This document shows positions 9,237-17,645 of a stretch of DNA of 64,000 bases, piece after piece (the stretch's first letter is position 1; every line of letters starts with the position of its first letter). Made by a program: the position numbers and the translations under genes. Source of the DNA: Flavobacteriales bacterium (lineage in GTDB: Bacteria; Bacteroidota; Bacteroidia; Flavobacteriales_E; Vicingaceae); contig NVUQ01000001.1 in NCBI GenBank assembly GCA_002401955.1, forward strand, positions 186,001-250,000. Reading direction: 5' to 3'. A model generated the notes under the pieces. It saw nothing but the letters and a program-made list of their open reading frames with translations, was not told where the DNA came from and searched no databases.

Positions 9237-10505
9237 TTATTCTTCGGAAGTAATTTGGTGCATTGTAACCAGTTCAATCTTGTTATTACTTACTTTATCA
9301 ATCGTAAAATCTGCTGTTTGTGAGCTAATAACTTCTCCTTTTTCTGGTATACTTTCATGGATGCTAATGATGTATCCTCCAAGAGTTTCGTACTCTTCCG
9401 AGCCTGGTAAATTTAATTTATATTTTTCATTGAGGTAATCAATTTCTAATCTGGCAGAAAACTGATAAAGATTCTCTTCCAATTTATTTTCTGTCAATTC
9501 TTCTCTATCATGTTCATCTTCAATTTCTCCAAAAATTTCCTCAATAATATCTTCAATGGTTAAAATACCTGAAGTTCCTCCAAATTCATCTACAACAACA
9601 ACTACACTTCTTCTTTCTTTTAAGGATTTTTTTAATACTTCATTGGCAGACATCACCTCTGGCACAATAGAAACAGGGAGTAAAATAGATTTAATTGTTT
9701 TTGGCTGCTTAAATAACTCTTTAGAATGGGCATAACCTATAATATTATCGATTGAATCTCTAAAAATTAAAATTTTTGACAAGCCTGTTTCTATGAATTT
9801 TTTTTGCAACTCTTCTATTGAGGAATCAACCTCCATGGCTGTTATTTCTGTTCTCGGAATCATGCACTCCCTAACTTTCACATCAGAAAAACCTAATGCA
9901 TTTTTAAAAATCTGGATTTCTGTATCTACCTCTTCGCCTGCTTCCTGGCTTTCTTGAATATTAGCTACAAAATCTTCTAGATCAATTTTAGAAAAAGCCA
10001 AATCACTTTCGGAAGTATCTACTTTAAACAATTGTAAAATAATATTTGATACTCCTACAGTAAAATAAGTAAATGGCAACAATATATAATACACAATTAT
10101 TAAAGGAATAGCGGCAATAGAAAGCACTTTATTTGGATTGATTCGGAACAAGGTTTTAGGCAAAAATTCTGCATAAAACAACACCACCATAGTTGATATT
10201 ACTGTTTGAATCAATAAAATAATCAATTCATTCTCCGAAATATAAGTGATAATTAATGGCTCTAAAAACTTAGCCATAACAATACTATATATTACTAAAG
10301 CAACATTATTTCCTAATAGCATTGCTCCAATAAATTTAGCAGGCTGTTTTAAAAATGAAGAAAGAATTTTTGCTGAAAAAACACCTTTATTTTTATCTAG
10401 CTCTATTTTTAACCTATTAGCAGAAACAAAGGCAATTTCAATGCCTGAAAATAGTGCAGAGGCAAACATTGCTAATAATAATAAAATCCAAAAAAGTGGA
10501 GTCAT
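9237..10505 (-). CDS. CNNM/CorC (hemolysin-family) membrane protein with CBS domains
   Basis: A 422-residue protein with an N-terminal DUF21/CNNM membrane domain of about four helices (residues 1-165), then a CBS pair (about 200-320, including VRECMIPRTEITAM and VVVVDEFGGTSGILTIEDI) and a C-terminal CorC_HlyC domain (about 340-420). This family is linked to magnesium or other cation efflux and membrane homeostasis. GldE of gliding bacteria has the same domain order, but the usual gldD neighbour is absent, so I do not call it gldE. It is followed after about 100 bases by the PpiD-like gene. Confidence 0.88.
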   Translation of the reverse strand: MTPLFWILLLLAMFASALFSGIEIAFVSANRLKIELDKNKGVFSAKILSSFLKQPAKFIGAMLLGNNVALVIYSIVMAKFLEPLIITYISENELIILLIQTVISTMVVLFYAEFLPKTLFRINPNKVLSIAAIPLIIVYYILLPFTYFTVGVSNIILQLFKVDTSESDLAFSKIDLEDFVANIQESQEAGEEVDTEIQIFKNALGFSDVKVRECMIPRTEITAMEVDSSIEELQKKFIETGLSKILIFRDSIDNIIGYAHSKELFKQPKTIKSILLPVSIVPEVMSANEVLKKSLKERRSVVVVVDEFGGTSGILTIEDIIEEIFGEIEDEHDREELTENKLEENLYQFSARLEIDYLNEKYKLNLPGSEEYETLGGYIISIHESIPEKGEVISSQTADFTIDKVSNNKIELVTMHQITSEE

Positions 10506-10538
10506 TGGTGTTTAAAAATTCCTTTTAAAAGTAAGCGT

Positions 10539-10733
10539 TTATTTCGACATATTTTCAAAACGCTTTAATTGTCGTTTTCTAACAAAAAATAGCAAGGTTG
10601 CCATTGCTGTAAAAAAGAAGAAAAATAATGCGTCAGTCACACCTGTATACACTAGGTGATAACAAGCTATACAAAAGCTAACAATTGCAACCATTAACCA
10701 CATATACTGTAAAAATTTTACTACTTTTTCCAT
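10539..10733 (-). CDS. Small two-helix membrane protein
   Basis: 64 residues with two hydrophobic segments (about 8-27 and 33-52) and a basic C-terminus (RKRQLKRF). It fits between lptC, whose stop codon lies one base beyond its start, and the CorC-like gene, all on the same strand, so it is likely expressed with them. No known domain is recognised. A coding role is supported by position and by the full-length open frame with an ATG. Confidence 0.65.
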   Translation of the reverse strand: MEKVVKFLQYMWLMVAIVSFCIACYHLVYTGVTDALFFFFFTAMATLLFFVRKRQLKRFENMSK

Positions 10734-10734
10734 T

Positions 10735-11298
10735 TTAATCTGTTTTTAAAGAATCGGATTCTTCTTTGATATTTATTATTCCGGTTATATTGTAAATTTT
10801 CCATTTGGTAAAATCTTGATTCGCCTCCATCCCATCTCCCATTATGATTTCATCTTCTGTGGTAATTTTCACAAACTCCTCTGTATATATTTTAGCTGAA
10901 TCTTTTAACCAAATTAAATGCTCTGTATTTAACACTTCTCCCTTATCATTAACTACCACCACATCATCTTTTGCTTCCATTATATCTTCTGAAACTCGAT
11001 GTATCGCATAATTTGAGGTTAAGGTTGAAGCAATATTTAATAAGGAATCATAAAATAACACCTTAATGCCCTCTGTCATTTCCATGTATTTATTTTTATC
11101 CTCACCATACTCTTCCATTAAAGGTGCAGTAATTTTAATCTTTACATCTGATTTTTCAGAATAAATAAACTCAACATTCTTTCCTTTACTAATTGGCACT
11201 TTTTCCTTTTTGGTTAACGATGCTATTTCTTCAACATCATTCTCACAAGAACAAAGAATCCCGAATGCAAATAGCACCGGGATAATCTTTGTATACAT
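10735..11298 (-). CDS. lptC: LptC-like lipoprotein of the LPS export system
   Basis: 187 residues from the ATG at 11298. This start puts the signal peptide (MYTKIIPVLFAFGILCSC) directly at the N-terminus with a lipobox cysteine; an in-frame GTG at 11322 is possible but would add a charged leader. The mature part is a single beta-jellyroll-like domain of the LptC type (ISKGKNVEFIYSEKSDVKIK and later the AKDDVVVVNDKGEVL region). LptC links the inner-membrane LPS transporter to LptA. Bacteroidota LptC proteins are often lipoproteins like this one. It is flanked by the TPR and CorC-like genes as in related genomes. Confidence 0.75.
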   Translation of the reverse strand: MYTKIIPVLFAFGILCSCENDVEEIASLTKKEKVPISKGKNVEFIYSEKSDVKIKITAPLMEEYGEDKNKYMEMTEGIKVLFYDSLLNIASTLTSNYAIHRVSEDIMEAKDDVVVVNDKGEVLNTEHLIWLKDSAKIYTEEFVKITTEDEIIMGDGMEANQDFTKWKIYNITGIINIKEESDSLKTD

Positions 11299-11322
11299 TA
11301 ATGTACCTTTATTAAAGTTCAC

Positions 11323-12621
11323 TTATTTTGTTTTGATAGTAGTTGCTTCATTTATCCAACAACCAGCAGTATAAGGGTCGCCATTTTTTTTATTAAAAAA
11401 GAACACATCTTTTGTTGCTGGATAACGAGATGAAATACTTGCTATTTTTTTATTTGCTGCACTTGCTAAAGACGCATCAACAGCCTTTGCTTTTCTATAT
11501 TTATCTACTGCAGCCCAATAAGCCCCGAACCTTCCTAATTCTCCATCATCACAAGTTTTTGAGCTTTGGGCATAACAATCTCCTATTAAAATATAAGGTG
11601 CTCCCCATCCTTTTTTCAAACCAACTGCTTTTAAAGCAAACGTTCTTGCCTGAGAATAACTCTTTTTATAAGAATGTGCTTTCGAAATACTTAATGTGTA
11701 TTCTGCTTTTTCATCATCTGTTTCTGACATGTCAACAGATTTTTGAAACCATTCAATTGCTTTGGTATAATCTTTTTTACCTAAATATATTGTTGCAATT
11801 CCCGCAGCTCCATTAGCCGATGGCTCTAGAGCAAAATATGCTTCAGCAACTTTACCATAAATAACAGCTCCTGCATCTTCTTTATAACATTTGTTTTTCT
11901 TTAACAGCCTTACATTTGTTCTTAACCAATCTAAATTCGCTTTATTTGCTTCAAAGTTTTTATCAGCTAAGGGCACTAAAACTGTACAATCTAAATAAGG
12001 CGATGTTATATTTTGAATTTTCTCTGCTGCTTTTGCATATCGTTCAGTTTGTCTTCCTCCTTTATTAGCTGCACAAATTGCCAATGTTTTCTCAAACATT
12101 TTAACAACATCTTCTTTTGTTTTTTTACCTGCTTTTTCTAGGTTAATAGTGGTAAACATCATTGCAACCAAAGTTCCAGATTGTGTTTTATCTCCAGTTA
12201 AATTAATTGCTTCATTTAATGTTTCAAATGTTTTTTCTTTATCTTGTTTTGTACTCAACATAGATTGCCCTTTCATTCCAAGAACTTTACCTCTTTCATT
12301 AAAATATTCTATTCGTTGATCAAATATTGAAAACATCGTATCTAAATAAGCTTTTTTTAAGGCTGCATCTTTTTCTTTTTTGGCTAATGCTTTGTATATC
12401 TTAACACCATTAGTATACAATGTTTTTTGAGATTGAGGACAAGTTTTGTATGCTGTTCTCCATAATTCATGAGCTAGTTTTGGCTCACTTTTTAAATAAT
12501 CTTTATAGATTAAACTTTCTATACATACAATACTATCTTCTGGTGTCGCACCATATTTTCCTTGAGCAAAAGTTGTTACACTTATGATTAATGCTGCTAA
12601 AATTAATGTTGTCTTTTTCAT
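11323..12621 (-). CDS. Secreted TPR protein
   Basis: 432 residues from the ATG at 12621, chosen because the signal peptide (MKKTTLILAALIISVTTFAQ) begins there; an upstream ATG at 12642 would add seven residues. The mature protein is alpha-helical with TPR-like units, clearest at about 275-345 (AGIATIYLGKKDYTKAIEWF and KAEYTLSISKAHSYKKSYSQ). It is predicted to be periplasmic. The stop lies 24 bases from the lptC ATG. A scaffold role in envelope assembly is an inference from the neighbours. Confidence 0.75.
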   Translation of the reverse strand: MKKTTLILAALIISVTTFAQGKYGATPEDSIVCIESLIYKDYLKSEPKLAHELWRTAYKTCPQSQKTLYTNGVKIYKALAKKEKDAALKKAYLDTMFSIFDQRIEYFNERGKVLGMKGQSMLSTKQDKEKTFETLNEAINLTGDKTQSGTLVAMMFTTINLEKAGKKTKEDVVKMFEKTLAICAANKGGRQTERYAKAAEKIQNITSPYLDCTVLVPLADKNFEANKANLDWLRTNVRLLKKNKCYKEDAGAVIYGKVAEAYFALEPSANGAAGIATIYLGKKDYTKAIEWFQKSVDMSETDDEKAEYTLSISKAHSYKKSYSQARTFALKAVGLKKGWGAPYILIGDCYAQSSKTCDDGELGRFGAYWAAVDKYRKAKAVDASLASAANKKIASISSRYPATKDVFFFNKKNGDPYTAGCWINEATTIKTK

Positions 12622-12717
12622 GTGCTTTATTATTTTTATCATTGTTACATGGAACTCGCTTAAAAACTACTTGCTATAAAAGTCAATTCTTCTAACTCGT
12701 TTCATGTGTATTTTTTA

Positions 12718-14019
12718 TTAATCGTACTTTCTTTTTCTAAACCATGTTGCATTTATGGTTACTCCTACATTCATGTTAAAAAACTTTTCCTGTATCAATC
12801 CTGCTTCTGTTGTTCCTTTGTTTCCATATTCAAAACCAAAATTCAATCTAGGGTAACTGTTTTCTGCCCTTCTAACTGGCAAGCCTATTCCAAAAGTTAT
12901 GCCATACTCAGAAAAATCAACCTCATTAATTGTTAAGTATGAATTGGAATATCTTGATCCTATTCTATAAGCTACTCTTTGTAAATAATTACTTCCATCA
13001 TGTTTCGGTATAAATTGAGCTCCAAACGCGAAAGAAGAATTAGATTGATAAGTGTATAAGTCATCATTACTTTCAATTGCTCCCCAATTTGATACTTTAT
13101 AATCTACCGCTAACAACCATTTGTTATCTTTTTCTAAAGAAACACCAAAACCTAACTCAGAAGGCAATTGAATTACATCTTCAACCTCCTCAATAAACTC
13201 TATTGTATCTTTTATTGTTCCAAAATCAAATGTTCCTGAAAAAGATCGAATAATTTCTGTTCTTTTCGTTTTTATACCCGAAGCTAATCCATAAGTAGCT
13301 CCGATAGTTAATTTGTACTTTTCATCATCCGAATTTGTAAATGTTTTTTGATATTGTAATCCAAAATCAAAACCAAAATCAGCCACAGAATAATCCCTAA
13401 CTTTCCAAACATTATAAGCATTAGCTAAATCTCCATAAATTGCTCTTTGATCATGATTTATGGATCCAAACAGAAAGTTAGCATTAACACCTAACGAAAT
13501 GTTTGAAGTAGAATCTACTTTTACTGCCAATGCATTTCCTAAATAGGCTTTATTGACTCCTCCTGACCCCTCATTATAAAAACTAATATTTCCTGCAATA
13601 GGATCATTAATTACCTCATCATATTTATAACCAACATTTGAGTAAGGCAAAACACCAAAACTCATTCCCCAAACATTTTTTACTACAGGAAAAGCCAAAG
13701 AAATATGATCGAGATATGAATTGTTTTGATATTGAGTTTCTGTGCCATCATCTAATGTTAAGGCATTGTTTGTGTAGCCAACATCAAAGGTTACTACAGA
13801 AATAGCCGAATAACTTGCTGGATTCTGTAAATTAATATCTTTATATGTTCTTAAGCCAACTCCCACACCTCCCATACCAAACCCTTGAGTAAAGGCTTGA
13901 GTTCTAACAACACCTATTCCGTATTTTGAGTACGGAGAGTTTGTTGTTGCTTGCGAAAATACTGTTGTATTTACTATCAACAAAAGAAAAAGAGCAGTTA
14001 CTAGCTTATTGATTCTCAT
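12718..14019 (-). CDS. Outer-membrane beta-barrel protein (FadL/PorV-like appearance)
   Basis: 433 residues with a signal peptide ending VFSQ (about residue 23). Alternating-polarity strands run throughout, and the C-terminus reads NVGVTINATWFRKRKYD. The N-terminal part (NSPYSKYGIGVVRTQAFTQG, then an NPASYSAIS segment) resembles the OmpP1/FadL-like and PorV-like barrels of Bacteroidota. Its start overlaps the 3' end of coaX by 14 bases, so the two are co-transcribed. The cargo or partner is unknown. Confidence 0.7.
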   Translation of the reverse strand: MRINKLVTALFLLLIVNTTVFSQATTNSPYSKYGIGVVRTQAFTQGFGMGGVGVGLRTYKDINLQNPASYSAISVVTFDVGYTNNALTLDDGTETQYQNNSYLDHISLAFPVVKNVWGMSFGVLPYSNVGYKYDEVINDPIAGNISFYNEGSGGVNKAYLGNALAVKVDSTSNISLGVNANFLFGSINHDQRAIYGDLANAYNVWKVRDYSVADFGFDFGLQYQKTFTNSDDEKYKLTIGATYGLASGIKTKRTEIIRSFSGTFDFGTIKDTIEFIEEVEDVIQLPSELGFGVSLEKDNKWLLAVDYKVSNWGAIESNDDLYTYQSNSSFAFGAQFIPKHDGSNYLQRVAYRIGSRYSNSYLTINEVDFSEYGITFGIGLPVRRAENSYPRLNFGFEYGNKGTTEAGLIQEKFFNMNVGVTINATWFRKRKYD

Positions 14020-14728
14020 TATAATTTAAAATTTCATTCAATCCTTTCAGTACCAAAAATTCGTCTGCAAAGATGCGATTTTTTGGTTCTAAATCAAATA
14101 GGTTTATATCTCCTCCTGTAACAACTATTTTTAAGGTTTCATATTGTGAAATATAGTTGTTAATTGTTCCTTCTATCTCATTTTTCATTCCATTATAAAC
14201 TCCCGAAACAATTGAACTTTCTGTAGTATCTCCTATTAATTTTAATTCTTTTTTATTAAAATTAATTAAAGGTAATTTCCCTGTAAAGTGATTCAATGCT
14301 TTAAACCGCATCTCAAAACCTGGAGCAATTGCACCTCCGAAATACTCATTTTTTGAGCTAATAAAATCGTAAGTAACACAAGTTCCGATATCTATTACCA
14401 ATAAATTAGTGTTTTCAAAACTACTTTTAGCACCAATAACAGCGGCAACTCTATCTACACCTAACGTTTCGGGTGTTTTATAATGATTTTGCAAAGGTAA
14501 CGGGGTTAGGTGTGTTAACTTCAAGAAATTATACTTTTTTAACAAAGTTTCTGCCTCTCCAAATTCTCTTACAGAGGAAAAAATGCCTTTTTTAATCTTA
14601 TAGTTAGAAAAAAACACATCTATTATTGATGATGAAAGATGCTCCTCCTGAGCTAACTCAAGCAAGTTATCCCCCTCAAATACAGCAAGTTTTACAAAAG
14701 TATTTCCTATGTCTATTACTAAGTTCAT
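14006..14728 (-). CDS. coaX: Type III pantothenate kinase
   Basis: 240 residues from the ATG at 14728; an open frame extends upstream into the tRNA-Phe region but has no family similarity there. Seen: the phosphate-binding start MNLVIDIGNTFVKL, the second ATPase motif LLVIDIGTCVTYDF, and the substrate-site motif TLGVDRVAA. CoaX phosphorylates pantothenate, the first step of CoA synthesis, in the cytoplasm. It heads the minus-strand envelope block and is divergent from the tRNA-Phe gene. Confidence 0.92.
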   Translation of the reverse strand: MNLVIDIGNTFVKLAVFEGDNLLELAQEEHLSSSIIDVFFSNYKIKKGIFSSVREFGEAETLLKKYNFLKLTHLTPLPLQNHYKTPETLGVDRVAAVIGAKSSFENTNLLVIDIGTCVTYDFISSKNEYFGGAIAPGFEMRFKALNHFTGKLPLINFNKKELKLIGDTTESSIVSGVYNGMKNEIEGTINNYISQYETLKIVVTGGDINLFDLEPKNRIFADEFLVLKGLNEILNYNENQ

Positions 14729-14792
14729 TGTAAAAATATGGTCGAAATTACAAAATGTATGATGATTTGTTTTTAGGAACGAAATATTTTTA

Positions 14793-14800
14793 TACATTTG
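14793..14800 (+). promoter_or_regulatory. -7 promoter box of tRNA-Phe
   Basis: TACATTTG fits TAnnTTTG and ends 14 bases before the first base of the tRNA. Confidence 0.5.
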
Positions 14801-14814
14801 CCGACCATTTGAAT

Positions 14815-14887
14815 GGTGCCTTAGCTCAGTTGGTAGAGCAATGGACTGAAAATCCATGTGTCCCTGGTTCGATTCCTGGAGGCACCA
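14815..14887 (+). tRNA. tRNA-Phe (anticodon GAA)
   Basis: A 73-base cloverleaf. The acceptor is GGTGCCT/AGGCACC with discriminator A. The D arm contains AGCTCAGTTGGTAGAGC. The anticodon stem and loop are TGGACTGAAAATCCA with GAA in the loop. The T arm is CCTGGTTCGATTCCTGG. The CCA end is not encoded, as is usual in this group. Two partial copies of its 3' part lie at 28087 and 33195, so it is the anchor of the accessory region. Confidence 0.96.
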
Positions 14888-14903
14888 CTCACTAAAAGCC
14901 TTG
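14845..14903 (+). repeat. att-like direct repeat, copy 1 (tRNA-Phe 3' part and downstream)
   Basis: Fifty-nine bases from ACTGAAAATCC in the anticodon arm to AAAAGCCTTG after the tRNA recur exactly at 28087-28145. They recur at 33195-33338 in interrupted form. Such 3'-tRNA duplications are the usual product of site-specific integration into a tRNA gene. Confidence 0.85.
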
Positions 14904-14928
14904 ACTACATTGTAGTCGAGGCTTTTTT
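14894..14928 (+). terminator. Intrinsic terminator of tRNA-Phe
   Basis: AAAAGCCTTGACTACA, loop TTG, then the complementary arm TAGTCGAGGC and a run of T. The same hairpin with a compensated inner stem follows the copies at 28.1 and 33.3 kb. Confidence 0.9.
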
Positions 14929-14931
14929 AGT

Positions 14932-15623
14932 TAAAACCTTTTTTTTGCGGAGCGTACTACTTTTAAAAGAGGAGCGTACTTTTGGCTCATGAGCCCTCTC
15001 TATAACTCTTTATTTTAGGATAGATTTTTAATCGGGGACATGGACCAGTCATCCATGTGTCCCTCAGCATCTTCTACATCTCCGTTACCTTGCACATATA
15101 TTATTCTAGCAGTTTATTTGATTGAATAAAAATAATGAGGTAGTGGAGCCCATATCACTTTTAGTCAAACTTAACCAAAAAGTGAAAAAGGAACTTCAGA
15201 TGGTTCTACCTGAAGTGGATTACCCAGTGTAGATTCACCTTTTTTTTGTTGAGAATCGGAATTATGCAATGCCTAGCGCTCGTTGAACATTAGTTTAACG
15301 AGTGTTAAATAAAAATAATATCTTAAGAAGTAGTAAAGTAATTCAAAAGAGAACTCACCTACTTAACATAGTAGTTGTTATGTTAAACAAAAACTAGTTA
15401 AACCAACTCTACTAATAGATTGTTTCGGTATGTATCTTGACTTCAAAAGTGACATTGGTGTTACTGAACATTTAAAAGAGGGTTGAGTAAGGGTACAAGC
15501 CCATTCATTTCTACGGAAGGTATTCTTATTCTCTAACTTATTTTTAGTGAATTAATATTAAACGGTAAAAATTTAATTTAATATGAATTTCTTAATTTAG
15601 AAAAATTCTAAGAGAGTAGTTAA
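14932..15623. other. Left end of island A, no intact gene
   Basis: It begins with a doubled motif, GGAGCGTACT at about 14957 and again at about 14981, comparable to arm repeats at the later copies. A 14-base match to tRNA-Phe (ATCCATGTGTCCCT) lies at 15051-15064. A hairpin with arms ACTTCAG/CTGAAGT is at 15193-15216. A diverged segment at 15323-15348 recurs at 36900-36925. Short degraded coding traces (KVKKELQ) are visible, but there is no complete gene. Confidence 0.55.
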
Positions 15624-15881
15624 GTGAAATCCGAATACCATACAGATATACCGAATATTGATAAAAATGTCTTTAAGAGGATCTTCGATCACCACTTTAA
15701 GGTTTTGTGTGCATTTGGATATCGATATGTGCAAGATACTTCTGTATCCGAAGATATGATTCAGGAGGTATTTATTAGTCTTTGGGAAAAGAGACAAAAT
15801 TTTAACCATGAAAAAGCTATAAAAGCATTTCTTTACACCTCTGAAGCCAATAAAAATGGAGATCTAAGTGTGCTGGCTTAG
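15624..15881 (+). pseudogene. Truncated ECF sigma-70 factor (region 2 only)
   Basis: 85 codons that match the N-terminal half of Bacteroidota ECF sigma factors: FKRIFDHHFKVLCAFGYRYV, then DTSVSEDMIQEVFISLWEK, then KAIKAFLYTS. After this the usual continuation (NKCLNxLR and region 4) is lost and the frame stops at a TAG after SVLA. Full-length relatives are about 180-200 residues. Without region 4 it should not recognise a -35-type element, so I call it a remnant. The start codon is a GTG. It lies upstream of the TPR-HTH gene on the same strand. Confidence 0.75.
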
Positions 15882-16015
15882 GGCATGGTCTAAATTTATC
15901 ACATCCAATCTTAAAAAGTTCGAGTCTTGTTAAACCCACAACATGTGCACCCCCTTGCTTTCGTGAAATATTTTTATTTTATCCTTATATTCGCCAACTA
16001 AAAACAAACAACTGG

Positions 16016-17494
16016 TTGAAAAAAATACTTTTCATATTACTCCTCATTCCAATCCTTAGCATTGGACACACGAATTCAGACTCTTTATGGGGTGTTTGGC
16101 AAGATGAATCTATAGTTGATTCTGCTCGTTTTGAAGCTATTTCAACTTTAGCAAGGTCATCAATTTATTCTTATCCTGACAGCACTTTTCACTATGCTCA
16201 ATTACAATTTGAATATGCAACTGAATTAGGAAACGAAAAAGAGTTGGCGGCTGCATTACATTTACAAGGTCTTGCTCGGACAGTCCAAAACAAATGTTCA
16301 GAGGCAATCGAATACTATACGCGCTCAATAACCATAAGTAATAAATTGGGGAATAAACCTCAAGAGGCAAAATCGCTTTCCAACATTGGCATACTCTATA
16401 CTATGCTTGGAAATTACGAAAAAGCAATCGAATATATTGAGAGAGGTTTAACATTAAATAGGGAAACAAATAATCAGTATGAAATTGCTAAATCACTTAT
16501 TAATATTGGAATCGTATATACCGAAAAAGGTGAATTAGATTCAGCGCTTAACGTGTTTCGAGAGGCTCATAATCTATTTAAAGAAGATGGAAATGAAAAT
16601 GGGAAAGCAACTACTCTTGCCAATATTGGTGGAATTTATATCGAAAAAGAGGAATATCAACTCGCATTAGGATATTTTAAAGAGTGTATGTTAGTTCTTG
16701 GAAATAATAATCATAAACAAAACAATTATGTACGTGCTGGCGTATTGAAAGATATAGGTGAAGTACATTACAAACTAGGTAATATAGATCTCTCTATCGT
16801 TTATTTAGACAGCTCATTAACAATAGCTAAAGAAATAAACCAACTGGCAATAATGAGTACTGCTGCAGACTATCTACACTTGTGTTATAAGGTTCAAGGA
16901 GAGCATAAAAAAGCATTAGCCATGCTTGAATTGTTTGTGACCTCAAATGATAGTTTAGAAAAAAATGAAAACGAAAATGAAGTTATCCGTAAGGAATATG
17001 AATATGAATATGAAAAAAAGAAACAGCTAGATTTAAAACAACAAAAAATTGACAAATTAAAACAACAACGACAATTTTATATTTTCTTTTCTGGAGGCAT
17101 TCTACTCTTCATTCTATTCTTTTTGTTTTATAGGATTAGACTTTTAAATCTTAAAAGAGAACAAAATGAATTATTGCACAAGATCGAATTATTGAAACAA
17201 AAATCATTAGTAAAAAACATTGTAGACAATCTGGAAGAGCCCAAGCAACTTTTGGATAAGACAAAAATTGAGGATGCTATTGATGCCAAACTTAATGAAA
17301 CAGATTGGAAAATTTTGAATACCCTTTTGAACAACCCGATGATAGATAATAAGTCATTAGCCGAACAGGTTCACCTCAGCTATCAAGGAACAAGTTCATC
17401 ACTTAGAAAAATGTATAAGCTTTTTGAATTAAAGTCTTCCAACAACAATAAACTTAACCTGGTGGTAAAAGCCACAGACATCTCTAGTAAGTAA
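16016..17494 (+). CDS. Membrane-anchored TPR regulator with C-terminal helix-turn-helix
   Basis: 492 residues. A signal peptide (MKKILFILLLIPILSIGHT) starts at a TTG; no ATG is available. Six or so TPRs span about 50-300 (for example KSLSNIGILYTMLGNYEKAI). A basic coiled coil lies at about 320-350, a membrane helix at about 358-375, a second coiled coil, and then a C-terminal winged or LuxR-like HTH at about 435-480 (LNETDWKILNTLLNNP, then SSSLRKMYKLFE). The plan is a periplasmic TPR sensor with a cytoplasmic DNA-binding domain. Two surface-protein genes downstream share a palindromic upstream module that it may control; this is inference. Confidence 0.8.
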   Translation: MKKILFILLLIPILSIGHTNSDSLWGVWQDESIVDSARFEAISTLARSSIYSYPDSTFHYAQLQFEYATELGNEKELAAALHLQGLARTVQNKCSEAIEYYTRSITISNKLGNKPQEAKSLSNIGILYTMLGNYEKAIEYIERGLTLNRETNNQYEIAKSLINIGIVYTEKGELDSALNVFREAHNLFKEDGNENGKATTLANIGGIYIEKEEYQLALGYFKECMLVLGNNNHKQNNYVRAGVLKDIGEVHYKLGNIDLSIVYLDSSLTIAKEINQLAIMSTAADYLHLCYKVQGEHKKALAMLELFVTSNDSLEKNENENEVIRKEYEYEYEKKKQLDLKQQKIDKLKQQRQFYIFFSGGILLFILFFLFYRIRLLNLKREQNELLHKIELLKQKSLVKNIVDNLEEPKQLLDKTKIEDAIDAKLNETDWKILNTLLNNPMIDNKSLAEQVHLSYQGTSSSLRKMYKLFELKSSNNNKLNLVVKATDISSK

Positions 17495-17535
17495 GAAGAA
17501 CAGCGAGTTCCAGCCTTAAACCCCGTTCAAATAAC

Positions 17536-17645
17536 TTCACGAATCATTCGTGAAATCCCCTTCACCCCATACAATCACTACCATTCGTGATATAAACCCC
17601 TTGAGTTGAAGGTAATTTAGTAATTGTTAAATAAAATAGACAATT
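17536..17645 (+). promoter_or_regulatory. Palindromic operator and leader, copy 1
   Basis: TTCACGAATCATTCGTGAA (17536-17554) is a perfect palindrome around a central C. It is followed by a half site CATTCGTGA at 17582, then TATAAA and GGTAATTTAGTA, ending in GACAATTATG at the start of the next gene. The whole layout recurs upstream of the gene fragment at 18907. Confidence 0.7.

Noticed and set aside
11412-11816. Plus-strand open frame opposite the TPR gene
   Set aside because: Composition is Leu/Phe/His-biased antisense of a helical repeat protein, with no start context or family.
14729-14857. 43-residue N-terminal extension of CoaX
   Set aside because: It overlaps the tRNA-Phe gene and has no family similarity; the ATG at 14728 begins exactly at the conserved first strand.
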